A stretch of DNA of 64,000 nucleotides from Candidatus Krumholzibacteriota bacterium (GTDB lineage: Bacteria > Krumholzibacteriota > Krumholzibacteriia > Krumholzibacteriales > Krumholzibacteriaceae), in NCBI GenBank assembly GCA_016932415.1, contig JAFGCX010000009.1:56219-120218 (forward strand), given 5' to 3'. The notes under the pieces are model-generated. The model did not search any database. It worked only from the letters and a program-made list of their open reading frames with translations, and was not told the origin of the DNA. Position numbers and translations under genes: made by a program. Positions 34,230 to 43,070 of this stretch are shown one piece after another. Numbering within the stretch: the first letter of the stretch is position 1; every line of letters starts with the position of its first letter.

Positions 34230-34978
34230 CAGAAATGATAGTAAAGGTTTAGAGCAAGGGATAGTCCTGAGAAATCTATGTCGAAGTTGGAGTTATGCAT
34301 TCTGAACTTGCTCTGGGACATCTGGTAACGTCCTTCAAGTCCAAGGGCGTACTGGTTGGTCAGAAAGTACTTCATCCCGAATTCGAGATGAAGCCCCGAC
34401 TCATAACTGTTCTGTTTAACATTTTCTCCCGGCGTGCTGAAACTGTCTCCATTATCGAGTTCAGCGTCGGTCTCCAGCCGCATCAACGGGAATACCGATG
34501 AAAATCCGCCGGAGATGTAGGGAATGAGCGCGCGTACTTCCGGTTCGACCATATAATAAGCGAATCCCAGGTCCAGGGAGAGATAGTATACCTTGAAGGT
34601 CCGGTCGGCATTTATATGCAGTATCGGATCCACCGTGTAATAATCTCCCGACCCCGAGGATTTAAGGTACGTGAAGGCAAGAGTGGCCCTGAGAAAATGA
34701 AGGGGGGATATCATCCTTTCATATCCTGCAGACGCGTATGCCACTGTCGTAATATCATCATAGATATATTCGCCCCCATCCTGCTGCGCCCACCAGTGCA
34801 GATATTCATTGAGGTAGTCAGCGTTTGGTCCATCGATGAAACCGATACTGAAATTAAAGTTATCGGGTGATATCGGACCAAAATATTTCTTTTGTTTATA
34901 AAGGGAAGGGGACGCGGCGATCGATGTAGAAATAAAACAAGCAAGCACGATCAGGGAGAAGCCAGATAATCTCTTCAT
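34229..34978 (-). CDS. Outer-membrane beta-barrel protein
   Basis: A 249-aa OmpW/OmpA-like small barrel. A signal peptide (LSGFSLIVLACFISTSIAAS) precedes alternating amphipathic strands; the protein ends SGLSLALNLYYHF with terminal Phe, the usual recognition end for barrel assembly. ATG 34978 has GGAG six bases upstream (an in-frame TTG immediately before is less likely). It heads the minus-strand group that leads into the flavoprotein, ferredoxin and hydrolase. Ligand unknown. Confidence 0.85.
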   Translation of the reverse strand: MKRLSGFSLIVLACFISTSIAASPSLYKQKKYFGPISPDNFNFSIGFIDGPNADYLNEYLHWWAQQDGGEYIYDDITTVAYASAGYERMISPLHFLRATLAFTYLKSSGSGDYYTVDPILHINADRTFKVYYLSLDLGFAYYMVEPEVRALIPYISGGFSSVFPLMRLETDAELDNGDSFSTPGENVKQNSYESGLHLEFGMKYFLTNQYALGLEGRYQMSQSKFRMHNSNFDIDFSGLSLALNLYYHF

Positions 34979-35030
34979 CAAGTACTCCGATCTTCAAACT
35001 GAAAACAACGGTTGCCTACTATTCACTTAA

Positions 35031-35059
35031 AAGTTAATTCCCATCCACACCTTTGTCAA
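35031..35059 (-). promoter_or_regulatory. Sigma-70-type promoter for outer-membrane protein operon
   Basis: On the minus strand a perfect TTGACA (35054-35059) and TAACTT (35031-35036) are separated by 17 bp, about 50 bp before the ATG at 34978. Confidence 0.5.
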
Positions 35060-35118
35060 TTCCAAGATGCATCTTTCCAGGCCGTTGCTGTTTCGCTTCT
35101 GAATCTGCCGCAAAAAAA

Positions 35119-35466
35119 TCAATCATTTGGGACAAGACACAGGAACCTCATCTTATTTTCCCCGGTGTTTATGAAGGAATGCTGCCTGTCCGGGGGGACG
35201 AAAATAAAATCTCCCGAAGAAAACGGTTTTTCTTCACCATCGAATATCAGTTTGCCATCCCCATCGACAATATAGACTTCATGCTCCCATGAATGACTGT
35301 GAAGCGGAGAATGACCTCCGGGGCCAAGCTCGAACATCCTCATCGCGAAATTGGGAGCGCCGTCATCTTTGGAGATAAGCCATCTGATCGTAACGTTTTC
35401 GGCGCCATCCATCTCGACTTCCTTTTCTTCGACGTCGAGAGCTTTCATCAGTTTCAGTTCAGCCAT
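35119..35466 (-). CDS. Cupin-domain protein
   Basis: A 115-aa single-domain cupin. Metal ligands are in GGHSPLHSHSWEHEVYIVDG (His-x-His and a following Glu/His) and in PPDRQHSFINTG. ATG 35466 follows GGAAAGGA; the frame is open further upstream but without a ribosome site. Could be a small metalloenzyme or sugar-binding regulator. It is separated from the OMP operon by the promoter above and probably transcribed alone. Confidence 0.88.
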   Translation of the reverse strand: MAELKLMKALDVEEKEVEMDGAENVTIRWLISKDDGAPNFAMRMFELGPGGHSPLHSHSWEHEVYIVDGDGKLIFDGEEKPFSSGDFIFVPPDRQHSFINTGENKMRFLCLVPND

Positions 35467-35571
35467 TTCAGTTCCTTTCCGAGTTCTGGATGCATATCTG
35501 CCGTCAGGCCGATTTCCAGGATTTTGGATCGACCTGATCATTTTTAACAGAGAGCACACACTCTTTATTAA

Positions 35572-35599
35572 TTGAATCCTGGTACGGTAATAATATAGA
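35572..35599 (+). promoter_or_regulatory. Possible sigma-70 promoter before phosphatase gene
   Basis: TTGAAT (35572-35577), 16 bp, TATAGA (35594-35599), about 75 bp upstream of the ATG at 35674. Confidence 0.35.
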
Positions 35600-35673
35600 C
35601 TGGTGGATCAACAGATTGCAATTATTGATTATTCAGTCCCGGAGATGACCGGAACCCGCTTGATGGAGTACGA

Positions 35674-36159
35674 ATGATGAAAAAAGTGATTTTCATCTGT
35701 TCGGGAAATACATGCAGAAGCCCGATGGCTGAAGCTATGGCCAGGGTGCTTGTTCCCGACGAGCTGAAGGCCCAGGTCGATTTTTCATCCGCTGGATGCA
35801 GCGCGATCGATGGACGACCGGCGACCGGATACGCCGTAGAGGCAGTCAGCCTCCGGGGAGGGGATCTGTCAGGGCATTCGTCAAGGTTATTGACGAATGC
35901 AATGATTGAAGAGGCCGATCTTCTGATAGCGATGACAGGAGAACATGTCGATCATATTCTGCGGCTTGACCCGAAGGCCCATTCCAGGACTTTCAAGCTT
36001 GGTTCATTCGGCAGCGCGGGATCGGATGAAGATATACCCGACCCGATAGGAGCCGGCCAGGATGTGTACATTATGGTCCTGGCACAGATCGAACGATTCA
36101 TAAGGTCTCTTATTGATGAACTCGGGGCGAGGTTCGGAGCGGAGACCGGCAACGGTTAA
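35674..36159 (+). CDS. Low-molecular-weight phosphatase, protein-arginine-phosphatase-like (YwlE type)
   Basis: A 161-aa LMW-PTP. The catalytic P-loop FICSGNTCRSPMAEAMA is at residues 7-23 (Cys9, Arg15), and the general-acid aspartate is in DIPDPIGAGQDVY near residue 122. The Thr in GNTC is the residue that in YwlE favours phosphoarginine over phosphotyrosine. In many genomes ywlE sits beside rpiB and glyA, as here. No McsB-like arginine kinase is visible in the window. Confidence 0.88.
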   Translation: MMKKVIFICSGNTCRSPMAEAMARVLVPDELKAQVDFSSAGCSAIDGRPATGYAVEAVSLRGGDLSGHSSRLLTNAMIEEADLLIAMTGEHVDHILRLDPKAHSRTFKLGSFGSAGSDEDIPDPIGAGQDVYIMVLAQIERFIRSLIDELGARFGAETGNG

Positions 36160-36444
36160 CAGAAGCAACCGACTCTGAATCGCTGATGCGCCATACAAAA
36201 CAAGTACGGGACCCTTCAGGATGTATGTTGACATAATATCATTATTAATAACGGATTATACAATACCTGATAATCGTTTTCCGATATTTTGGAAAATTCT
36301 GCACAAAACGCAATTTCTGGTTGCCGGTCGGTTCCTATATCAGTATAATGATATGGGTTGACAGTCTTTGCAGCGGCACCTTTAAGTATACCTGAAGTCG
36401 TTGTTTCGGATGGACATTAACATGGTTTGAAAAGGAGTCGGGAT
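36160..36444. other. Intergenic leader before ilvE
   Basis: About 285 bp, AT-rich at its left. Contains TTGACA at 36227-36232 without a good partner and a better promoter (TTGACA 36358-36363, 17 bp, TTTAAG 36381-36386) about 60 bp before the ilvE start. No gene, no attenuator hairpin recognised. Confidence 0.4.
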
Positions 36445-37365
36445 ATGGCGCTGCCAAAATCAGAAAAGATCTGGATGGATGGGAAGATGGTAGATTGGGA
36501 CGACGCGAAGATTCATGTCTGCTCCCATGTCATTCATTACGGATCATGCCTTTTTGAAGGTATCCGGTGCTATAAGACAAAGAAGGGATCAGCGATCTTC
36601 CGTCTGGAACCGCATATCAAGCGCCTCTATAATTCATCGAAAATGTACAGGATGGAGCCGCAGATCCCGATGAAGGATTTCATGGAAGCCTGCAAGGAGA
36701 TCGTCCGGGTCAACAAGATGGAAGAATGTTATATAAGGCCGGTCGTTTATCGCGGCTATAACTCTCTCGGCGTCAATCCATTCCCAAACCCCGTCAATGC
36801 CTTTATCGCGGTCTGGGAATGGGGCAAATATCTTGGCCCTGAAGCTCTCGAACAGGGTGTCGATGTCTGCGTCTCCTCCTGGGACCGCATCGCGCCCAAC
36901 ACATTTCCCGCTCTGGCCAAGGCTGGAGCGAACTATATGAATTCCCAGCTTATCAAGATGGAAGCAATCGTAAACGGGTATACTGAAGGAATAGCGCTTG
37001 ATTCAACAGGATACGTCAGTGAGGGAAGCGGCGAGAATATCTTCCTTATTCAGGATGGAGTGGTCTACACACCTCCTCTCGGTGCAAGCGTACTTCCGGG
37101 AATAACACGTAACGCCGTTATGGACCTTGCCGAAGACCTCGGGTACAAGGTAGTTGAAAAACTTATTCCAAGAGAAATGCTTTATATCGCCGACGAAGTT
37201 TTCTTCACGGGGACAGCCGCCGAGATATCTCCGATAAGGAGTATTGACAAAATACAGGTAGGTGAAGGTAAGAGAGGTCCGATAACGAAAGAACTTCAGG
37301 ATCTGTTCTTCAGAGTCCTTGATGCGGATGTCGAGAATCGTATGGAATGGCTCGATTTTATCTGA
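36445..37365 (+). CDS. ilvE: Branched-chain amino-acid aminotransferase
   Basis: A 306-aa fold-type IV PLP enzyme that interconverts Leu, Ile or Val with their keto acids. It starts KIWMDGKMVDWDDAKIHV and has SCLFEGIRCYKTKKGSAIF. The PLP lysine lies in PALAKAGANYMNSQL near residue 155, and phosphate contacts in YVSEGSGENIFLI and TAAEISPIRSI. Full length for IlvE. ATG 36445 has GGAG upstream; a preceding in-frame TTG is ignored. First biosynthetic gene after the promoter at 36358. Confidence 0.95.
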   Translation: MALPKSEKIWMDGKMVDWDDAKIHVCSHVIHYGSCLFEGIRCYKTKKGSAIFRLEPHIKRLYNSSKMYRMEPQIPMKDFMEACKEIVRVNKMEECYIRPVVYRGYNSLGVNPFPNPVNAFIAVWEWGKYLGPEALEQGVDVCVSSWDRIAPNTFPALAKAGANYMNSQLIKMEAIVNGYTEGIALDSTGYVSEGSGENIFLIQDGVVYTPPLGASVLPGITRNAVMDLAEDLGYKVVEKLIPREMLYIADEVFFTGTAAEISPIRSIDKIQVGEGKRGPITKELQDLFFRVLDADVENRMEWLDFI

Positions 37366-37402
37366 TCCTGTCGATCCCACAAGCCCAGAGAAGGAGGGTG
37401 TC

Positions 37403-37864
37403 GTGAAGGTTGCCGTTGGATCGGATCATCGTGGCTACCCCCTGAAGGAACGGATAAAAAAAATGCTCGCCAGTGAAGGTCATCAGGTGACCGACCTTGG
37501 CACGGACAGCACAGATTCCGTTGATTACCCCGATTATGGCATCGCGGTCGCCGAGATGACGGCGGCCGGAGATGTCGACAGGGGTATTGTCGTCTGTGGA
37601 AGCGGTATAGGCATATCGATCGCTGCCAATAAGGTCAGAGGTATAAGGGCAGCGTTATGTCATACGACCGAGGAAGCGAGGATGACGCGTCTTCATAATG
37701 ATTCGAACGTGCTTGCCCTGGCTGAAAAAACCAACAATGATCCGGACGTAGAAGAGATAGTAAGAGTATGGCTCGATACTCGATTCGAAGGCGGGCGTCA
37801 CCAGGCCCGTATCGACAAGATAAAAGATTATGAAAATGCCCATTCAAATGATATCCATCGATAG
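37403..37864 (+). CDS. rpiB: Ribose-5-phosphate isomerase B
   Basis: A 153-aa RpiB/LacAB-family isomerase interconverting ribose-5-P and ribulose-5-P. Motifs: VAVGSDHRGYPLKERI at the N-terminus and VCGSGIGISIAANKVRGIRA with the catalytic Cys and anion-hole glycines near residue 65; HNDSNVLALA further on. The open frame extends upstream, but GTG 37403 with GGAGG five bases before is the start. Followed 17 bp later by glyA. Confidence 0.94.
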   Translation: MKVAVGSDHRGYPLKERIKKMLASEGHQVTDLGTDSTDSVDYPDYGIAVAEMTAAGDVDRGIVVCGSGIGISIAANKVRGIRAALCHTTEEARMTRLHNDSNVLALAEKTNNDPDVEEIVRVWLDTRFEGGRHQARIDKIKDYENAHSNDIHR

Positions 37865-37880
37865 CTGAAGAGGTGAGAAT

Positions 37881-39134
37881 ATGTTTAACGATAATCTATT
37901 CAAGTATCTTGAAGAGACTGATCCCGAGATCATGGAGACGATGCGATCGGAGTTGAACAGGCAGCAGACTACTCTGGAGCTTATCGCGAGCGAAAACTTC
38001 GCCAGCAGGGCGGTACTGGCGGCGCTCAGCAACCCGATGCAGAACAAATACGCTGAGGGGTATCCCAGAAAAAGATACTACCGGGGGTGTAAATTCGTCG
38101 ACCAGGCTGAGGATCTGGCAAGGGAGAGGGCGATGAAGCTCTTTGGCGCGGAGTACGCCAATGTTCAGCCGCACTCAGGGACGCAGGCGAATATCACGGC
38201 ATACCTTTCCCTGATCAAGCCTGGATCGAAGATAATGGGGCTCAGCCTTTCGCATGGCGGACATCTTTCGCATGGACATCCGGTAAATTTCTCCGGGCTT
38301 TTCTTTGAAGTCGTACATTATGAAGTCGATCCAGAGACAAGGGTACTTAACTACGATACGATTGAAAAACAGGCCAAGGCAGAAAAACCAAAACTTATCG
38401 TGGCTGGGGCGAGCGCTTATCCGCGGTTCTGGGACTGGGAAAGACTGAGAGCTATCTGTGACAGTATAGGCGCCTATCTTATGGTCGATATCGCCCACAT
38501 AGCGGGATTGATCGCGGCGGGAGTCCATCCAAGCCCCGTGCCATACGCCGATATCGTGACCTCGACGACTCACAAGACTCTTCGCGGACCGCGCGGAGGG
38601 CTTATCCTTGCCCCGGAAAAGTACGCCAGGGAAATCGACAAATACAATTTCCCAGGTACGCAGGGAGGGCCCTTCATGCATTGCATCGCCGCGAAGGCTG
38701 TATGTTTCAGGGAAGCGATGACCGATGAATTCAAGGTCTACCAGAAACAGGTAATAACCAATGCCAGCCATCTCGCCGCGGAGATGATCGAAAGAGGGTT
38801 CGATGTCGTAAGCGGAGGAACGGATAATCACCTGTTCCTTCTCGACCTTTCGAAGCAGGATCTTACAGGCAAGGAGACGGCGAAAGCGCTTCACAAGGCA
38901 GGTATAACCGTCAACAAGAATACCGTGCCGTTCGATAAGCAGAGCCCATTTGTGACTTCGGGTATCCGTGTCGGGACACCTGCCCTGACGACAAGAGGGA
39001 TGAAAGAGCCCGAGATGGAACAAATCGGAGAGATGATGGCAAAAGTCATAAATAATCAGGATGATGACGGTGTGATAGATGCCGTCCGCGCTGAGGCTGA
39101 AGCTCTGGCCGGAAGATTCCCTTTGTATGAGTGA
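37881..39134 (+). CDS. glyA: Serine hydroxymethyltransferase
   Basis: A 417-aa PLP enzyme converting serine plus THF to glycine plus methylene-THF. It shows [29 protein letters not shown], the [17 protein letters not shown] strand and the Schiff-base lysine in [16 protein letters not shown] near residue 228. Full family length. Ribosome site GAGGTGAG. A long reverse reading frame across it is a shadow. Confidence 0.97.
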   Translation: MFNDNLFKYLEETDPEIMETMRSELNRQQTTLELIASENFASRAVLAALSNPMQNKYAEGYPRKRYYRGCKFVDQAEDLARERAMKLFGAEYANVQPHSGTQANITAYLSLIKPGSKIMGLSLSHGGHLSHGHPVNFSGLFFEVVHYEVDPETRVLNYDTIEKQAKAEKPKLIVAGASAYPRFWDWERLRAICDSIGAYLMVDIAHIAGLIAAGVHPSPVPYADIVTSTTHKTLRGPRGGLILAPEKYAREIDKYNFPGTQGGPFMHCIAAKAVCFREAMTDEFKVYQKQVITNASHLAAEMIERGFDVVSGGTDNHLFLLDLSKQDLTGKETAKALHKAGITVNKNTVPFDKQSPFVTSGIRVGTPALTTRGMKEPEMEQIGEMMAKVINNQDDDGVIDAVRAEAEALAGRFPLYE

Positions 39135-39167
39135 TACCCGGTTGTTTGATTCGAGGAGATGAGGAAG

Positions 39168-39641
39168 ATGGCCAGACCATCATGGGATGAGTACTTTATG
39201 AAGATCACCAACCTTGTCGCTGAGAGGTCGACGTGTCTCAGGCGCAGCGTCGGCGCTGTCATCGTCAAGGATAAAAGGATAATTTCCACCGGGTACAACG
39301 GCGCGCCGAAAGGGTTGAAACATTGTCTCGAACTGGGTTGTCTGCGCGATCAGATGGGTGTCCCGTCGGGAGAGAGGCATGAGCTCTGCCGTGGAGCCCA
39401 TGCCGAACAGAACGCGATCATACAGGCAGCCGGCAGTGGGACCAATCTGCATGGCGCGACGATGTACTGCACCAATTCCCCATGTTCGACTTGTACGAAG
39501 ATGATAATCAATGCTGGTATCAGGAGACTGGTCCTCGGCGCCAGTTATCCTGACAAACTGGGAGCCGAGATGATAGAGGAGTCAGGAATAGAGACGGTAT
39601 ATATGGCGCTTGCTTCTTCGTCCGAAAGGTCGAAGGACTGA
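39168..39641 (+). CDS. Deoxycytidylate deaminase
   Basis: A 157-aa dCMP/CMP deaminase (ComEB-like) making dUMP for thymidylate synthesis. Zinc ligands are in [11 protein letters not shown] near residue 75 and [15 protein letters not shown] near 105; the N-terminus [19 protein letters not shown] is typical. ATG 39168 has AGGAG nine bases upstream. Sits between glyA and nrdR, a folate and nucleotide arrangement. Confidence 0.94.
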   Translation: MARPSWDEYFMKITNLVAERSTCLRRSVGAVIVKDKRIISTGYNGAPKGLKHCLELGCLRDQMGVPSGERHELCRGAHAEQNAIIQAAGSGTNLHGATMYCTNSPCSTCTKMIINAGIRRLVLGASYPDKLGAEMIEESGIETVYMALASSSERSKD

Positions 39642-39658
39642 AGTTAGGGGGGCATGAT

Positions 39659-40117
39659 TTGCGTTGTCCCGCGTGTGGTCATGAGGAAGATAAAGTCGTA
39701 GACAGCCGTTCGACAAAAGAGAACTCCGCGATAAGAAGGCGCCGGGAATGCATAGCCTGCGGCCATCGATTCACAACATATGAATATGTCGAACACAGAC
39801 CGGTGATGGTCGTCAAGAAGGATGGACGAAGAGAACATTATTCCCGCGACAAGATACTTAACGGTCTACTGAGGGCGTGTGAGAAACGCCCCGTATCGAT
39901 GGAAACCCTGGAAAAACTGATCGACGATGTTGAAAAACGGGTGTCAAGCCGGGTGAGGGACGAGATCCCCACGAAGGAACTCGGAAATGAAGTGATGTCC
40001 AAACTTGCTGTAATCGATCAGGTGGCTTACGTCCGTTTTGCTTCCGTATATAGAGATTTCAAAGATATATCGCAATTTTTATCAGAACTGGAAAACCTTC
40101 TTGAAAAAAGTGAATAA
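39659..40117 (+). CDS. nrdR: Transcriptional repressor NrdR
   Basis: A 152-aa repressor of ribonucleotide reductase genes. N-terminal zinc ribbon (CPACGHEEDKVVDSR and RRRECIACGHRFTTYE) then an ATP-cone (VVKKDGRREHYSRDKILNGL to VAYVRFASVYRDF) that senses dATP/ATP. The start is TTG at 39659, six bases after AGGGGGG; no ATG fits the conserved N-terminus. Follows the dCMP deaminase by 17 bp. Confidence 0.96.
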   Translation: MRCPACGHEEDKVVDSRSTKENSAIRRRRECIACGHRFTTYEYVEHRPVMVVKKDGRREHYSRDKILNGLLRACEKRPVSMETLEKLIDDVEKRVSSRVRDEIPTKELGNEVMSKLAVIDQVAYVRFASVYRDFKDISQFLSELENLLEKSE

Positions 40118-40135
40118 AGCTCAAAGGGGGATATC

Positions 40136-41011
40136 ATGAAAAGATTTCTGGATACTCTCGGGTACAGGTCAGCGCTGTTGGTGTTTGCGGCAATATTGCT
40201 TATATCGACGATCATGCCGAAAGCTTGCCGCTCCGGGGATGATGACAGCGAGGTAAGATTGAGATTCTCTCTCAGCGAGGGGCAGGTGCTAAAATACAAG
40301 AGCAATCAGCGTACCGAGATGAACTGGCACGGAATAGAATTCACCCGCGTCAGCACTGTTATATCGGAACTCTCACTCGACAAGCAGATCGATGATACGA
40401 CGCAGCAGGTCGCACTTAAATTTATCGAGCGAAGAGACAGGAGATCGAGGGGTGGAGGGGAATTTGAGGATTTTGACGGTCCGGTCAAACCTGAAGGTAA
40501 AACGGTCAGGATAACTGTGGACGAAGCGGGTAGAGTAAAGGAAGCGATCGGGTTCATAATAGGGATCAAAAAGGGTGAACCTCTCAAGTCGTATGTCGAA
40601 AGATGGTTTTTCAAACTCCCCGAAGATCCGGTCAAAAAAGACTCCTCATGGATACGGAACATTCCTGAAGATGATCCTGAAGATAACGGAGAAAAAGATG
40701 ATCAGCCGGCTCTTAAAGGTACGATCGAATTCAAGCTGAAAAAATTCGAGAAGAAAGATGGCATCAGAGTCGCTGTTATCGAATACGAGGCTGATCTTGT
40801 CGGGCACCAGGTGATCGAGGAGGGAATGACCGAATCTGTGATCAAGTCTCAAGGCGAGGTCAAGATAGCGGTTGATGGCGGGTATATTGTCGAATCGAAG
40901 CTGTCGGTCGACGTCAAGGGCGAGGTCATCACAGTCGATGAGTTCTCTGGGGATGAGACAAAGAATGGTTTCGCGCAAACCCTTTACACAGAGATAAAAC
41001 TCGAAGACTAG
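40136..41011 (+). CDS. Exported protein of unknown function (DUF6263-like)
   Basis: A 291-aa protein with an N-terminal hydrophobic signal (SALLVFAAILLISTIM) followed by KACRSGDDD. The rest is beta-rich and highly charged (VRLRFSLSEGQVLKYKSNQR, EGKTVRITVDEAGRVKEAIG, acidic linker EDDPEDNGEKDDQ). This pattern resembles periplasmic DUF6263-type proteins; no catalytic motif is seen. It lies 18 bp after nrdR and two bp before tatC, so it is co-transcribed with them. Confidence 0.75.
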   Translation: MKRFLDTLGYRSALLVFAAILLISTIMPKACRSGDDDSEVRLRFSLSEGQVLKYKSNQRTEMNWHGIEFTRVSTVISELSLDKQIDDTTQQVALKFIERRDRRSRGGGEFEDFDGPVKPEGKTVRITVDEAGRVKEAIGFIIGIKKGEPLKSYVERWFFKLPEDPVKKDSSWIRNIPEDDPEDNGEKDDQPALKGTIEFKLKKFEKKDGIRVAVIEYEADLVGHQVIEEGMTESVIKSQGEVKIAVDGGYIVESKLSVDVKGEVITVDEFSGDETKNGFAQTLYTEIKLED

Positions 41012-41013
41012 AT

Positions 41014-41793
41014 ATGGATTCAGAGTCAACCGAAAACAAAGAAGAATTGAAAGAGATGGGGTTTCTGGGCCATCTCGATGAACTTAGATCGATGTTGATC
41101 GCGTCCCTTGCCGCCTGGCTCGGATCTTCCATAATCCTTTGGTTTTTCTCGGGATACGTGCTGGACTTCCTGCTTGCCGGTATTCCTCTTGAAAGTCTAT
41201 ACTTCCACGCCCCGGTCGAAGCTTTCATGGTACGCATGAAACTGAGTTTCGCGGCAGGGTTCCTTATCTCATTCCCGTACATACTTTTTCGCGTATGGTC
41301 TTTTATATCTCCCGGCCTGTTCAGGAGTGAAAGAAGAGTCATTCTTCCCCTTATTGTCCCGGCAACGTTGCTGTTTTATACAGGGACTGTCTTTGCCTAC
41401 TGGATAATGATACCTGTCGTACTCGATTTTCTGATAAATTTCGGTACCGAGATGCTCTCGCCACTGATCTCGGTCGACAGGTATTTCGGGTTTGTCCTGA
41501 GGCTCTGCTTTGCTTTCGGTATAGTATTCCAGCTACCACTTGTAATCGTATCCCTTACCAGCCTTGGGGTGATATCGCCTCGCGCGCTGCTCAGGCAGTG
41601 GAGATGGGTTATTCTGGTCATATTTATAACCGGAGCTATTCTGACTCCACCTGATCCCGCTTCCCAATTGCTGATGGCTGTGCCTCTTGTGCTCCTCTAC
41701 CTTGTAAGCGCTACTCTTTCCCTCTTCATAGAAAAAAGAAGAAAAGAGAAGTCCAGTGAAGAGGGTGATGAATCTGATCGCGGGGATGATTAA
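41014..41793 (+). CDS. tatC: Sec-independent protein translocase TatC
   Basis: A 259-aa six-helix membrane protein that binds twin-arginine signal peptides. Conserved FLGHLDELRSMLIASL near the N-terminus, FHAPVEAFMVRMKLS near residue 67, FRVWSFISPGLFRSERR near 97, and ILTPPDPASQLLMAVPL near 208. Charged C-terminal tail. No tatA/B is seen nearby. Confidence 0.96.
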   Translation: MDSESTENKEELKEMGFLGHLDELRSMLIASLAAWLGSSIILWFFSGYVLDFLLAGIPLESLYFHAPVEAFMVRMKLSFAAGFLISFPYILFRVWSFISPGLFRSERRVILPLIVPATLLFYTGTVFAYWIMIPVVLDFLINFGTEMLSPLISVDRYFGFVLRLCFAFGIVFQLPLVIVSLTSLGVISPRALLRQWRWVILVIFITGAILTPPDPASQLLMAVPLVLLYLVSATLSLFIEKRRKEKSSEEGDESDRGDD

Positions 41794-41989
41794 TAATCAG
41801 AAGGACAAAGTACTGTCAGCAGCCTTTTCCCGGGGTCTGGACGATCTTTCCGGTGGCATCTTGACTTTAGCGTTCTATAGTGCTAGTTTGCAGTATTCAG
41901 AAGGCTCTGTCCGGCCTCCCACGACGGGAGAATGCAGGCCAGGGCGGTAGATACCGGCATTTTATCGGAGAACGGTCGGCCGCGTTGAA

Positions 41990-43000
41990 ATGATATTCAA
42001 AGATAGTAATTATCGAAATGAATTCCAGCTGCCGGTGAGGAAGGAATTAAGCCTGCTTGAGGAAATGCTGCGGCTGGCTCTTCACTCGGATGTTCCGCTG
42101 ATCGAGGATATCTGTGACCACATAAGGTCGACACCGGGCAAAAGACTTCGCCCGAATATACTTTTTCTCGCTTCAAAAAGTCTCGGAGGAAGTTCTGAAG
42201 CTCCTATGATAGCCGGGATGGCTGTGGAACTGATCCATACTGCTACCCTTATTCATGATGATATAATCGACGGCCACATGCTTCGCCGGGGAGAAGAGAC
42301 TGTATATGCCAGATGGGGAAATAATGTCGCCACGATCATGGGTGATTTTCTCTACTCAAAAGCGTTCGCAAGCCTTGGTGATGCGGGGCTTTACGAGATA
42401 ATGGAGATCCTGGCAAGAACGACGAACATAATGAGTGTCGGTGAGATGATGCAGTTTCAACAGACAAAAAATATCGAAATGAGCGAAGCCGGATATATGG
42501 ATATGATATACAGTAAAACAGCCTCGCTTTTTTCCGCGTCGAGCGAATGTGGAGCGGTAATAGGAAGCGGGGGAAGTCCGAACGGTTTCAGAAAACCTTA
42601 CGCCTCGTTTGGAAGGAATATCGGCCTTGCTTTCCAGATAACAGATGATCTGATTGATTATCTCGCGATCGATGAACAGGTTGGTAAACCGACGGCGTCT
42701 GATTTTTCCGACGGTAGAGTGACCCTGCCATTTATTACTGCATTCAGGAACGCTCCAGCGACCAAGAAAGAGCGGATGAGAGAACTCTTTCATTATGGCT
42801 TTGACAAAGACGCGGACTGGGGTGAGATCATTTCGTTCGTGAGAGGTTACGGGGGAGTGGAATATTCGTACAGAAGAGCGCAGGAACTTGGCGCAAGGGC
42901 AAAAGCTTCACTTGATACCATCACGCCGTCGCGTGAAAGGGATGCTCTCTGCATGGCCGCTGATTATGTGATCGGTAGAGTCGACCCGCTATCAGCCTAG
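41990..43000 (+). CDS. Trans-polyprenyl diphosphate synthase
   Basis: A 336-aa all-helical prenyl transferase of the octaprenyl/heptaprenyl type making quinone side chains or carrier lipids. It has TPGKRLRPNILFLASK, the first aspartate motif LIHDDIIDGHMLRRG near residue 87, GEMMQFQQTKN, and the second motif AFQITDDLIDYL near 218. Starts 196 bp after tatC; that gap holds no gene. Chain length cannot be told by eye. Confidence 0.93.
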   Translation: MIFKDSNYRNEFQLPVRKELSLLEEMLRLALHSDVPLIEDICDHIRSTPGKRLRPNILFLASKSLGGSSEAPMIAGMAVELIHTATLIHDDIIDGHMLRRGEETVYARWGNNVATIMGDFLYSKAFASLGDAGLYEIMEILARTTNIMSVGEMMQFQQTKNIEMSEAGYMDMIYSKTASLFSASSECGAVIGSGGSPNGFRKPYASFGRNIGLAFQITDDLIDYLAIDEQVGKPTASDFSDGRVTLPFITAFRNAPATKKERMRELFHYGFDKDADWGEIISFVRGYGGVEYSYRRAQELGARAKASLDTITPSRERDALCMAADYVIGRVDPLSA

Positions 43001-43070
43001 GAAAAATATCTGCCGTGGCAAAAAATGATCCGATTCAATCATATCTCGAAATATCACTGGTGGTTACGTA

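Noticed and set aside
35605-35620. GG...TTGCA before the phosphatase gene, sigma-54-like
   Set aside because: Spacing between GG and GC is eleven; a sigma-70-like promoter next to it is a better explanation.
38175-39023. 282-codon open frame antisense to glyA
   Set aside because: It lies wholly within the highly conserved serine hydroxymethyltransferase gene and has no protein-like features; a shadow frame.
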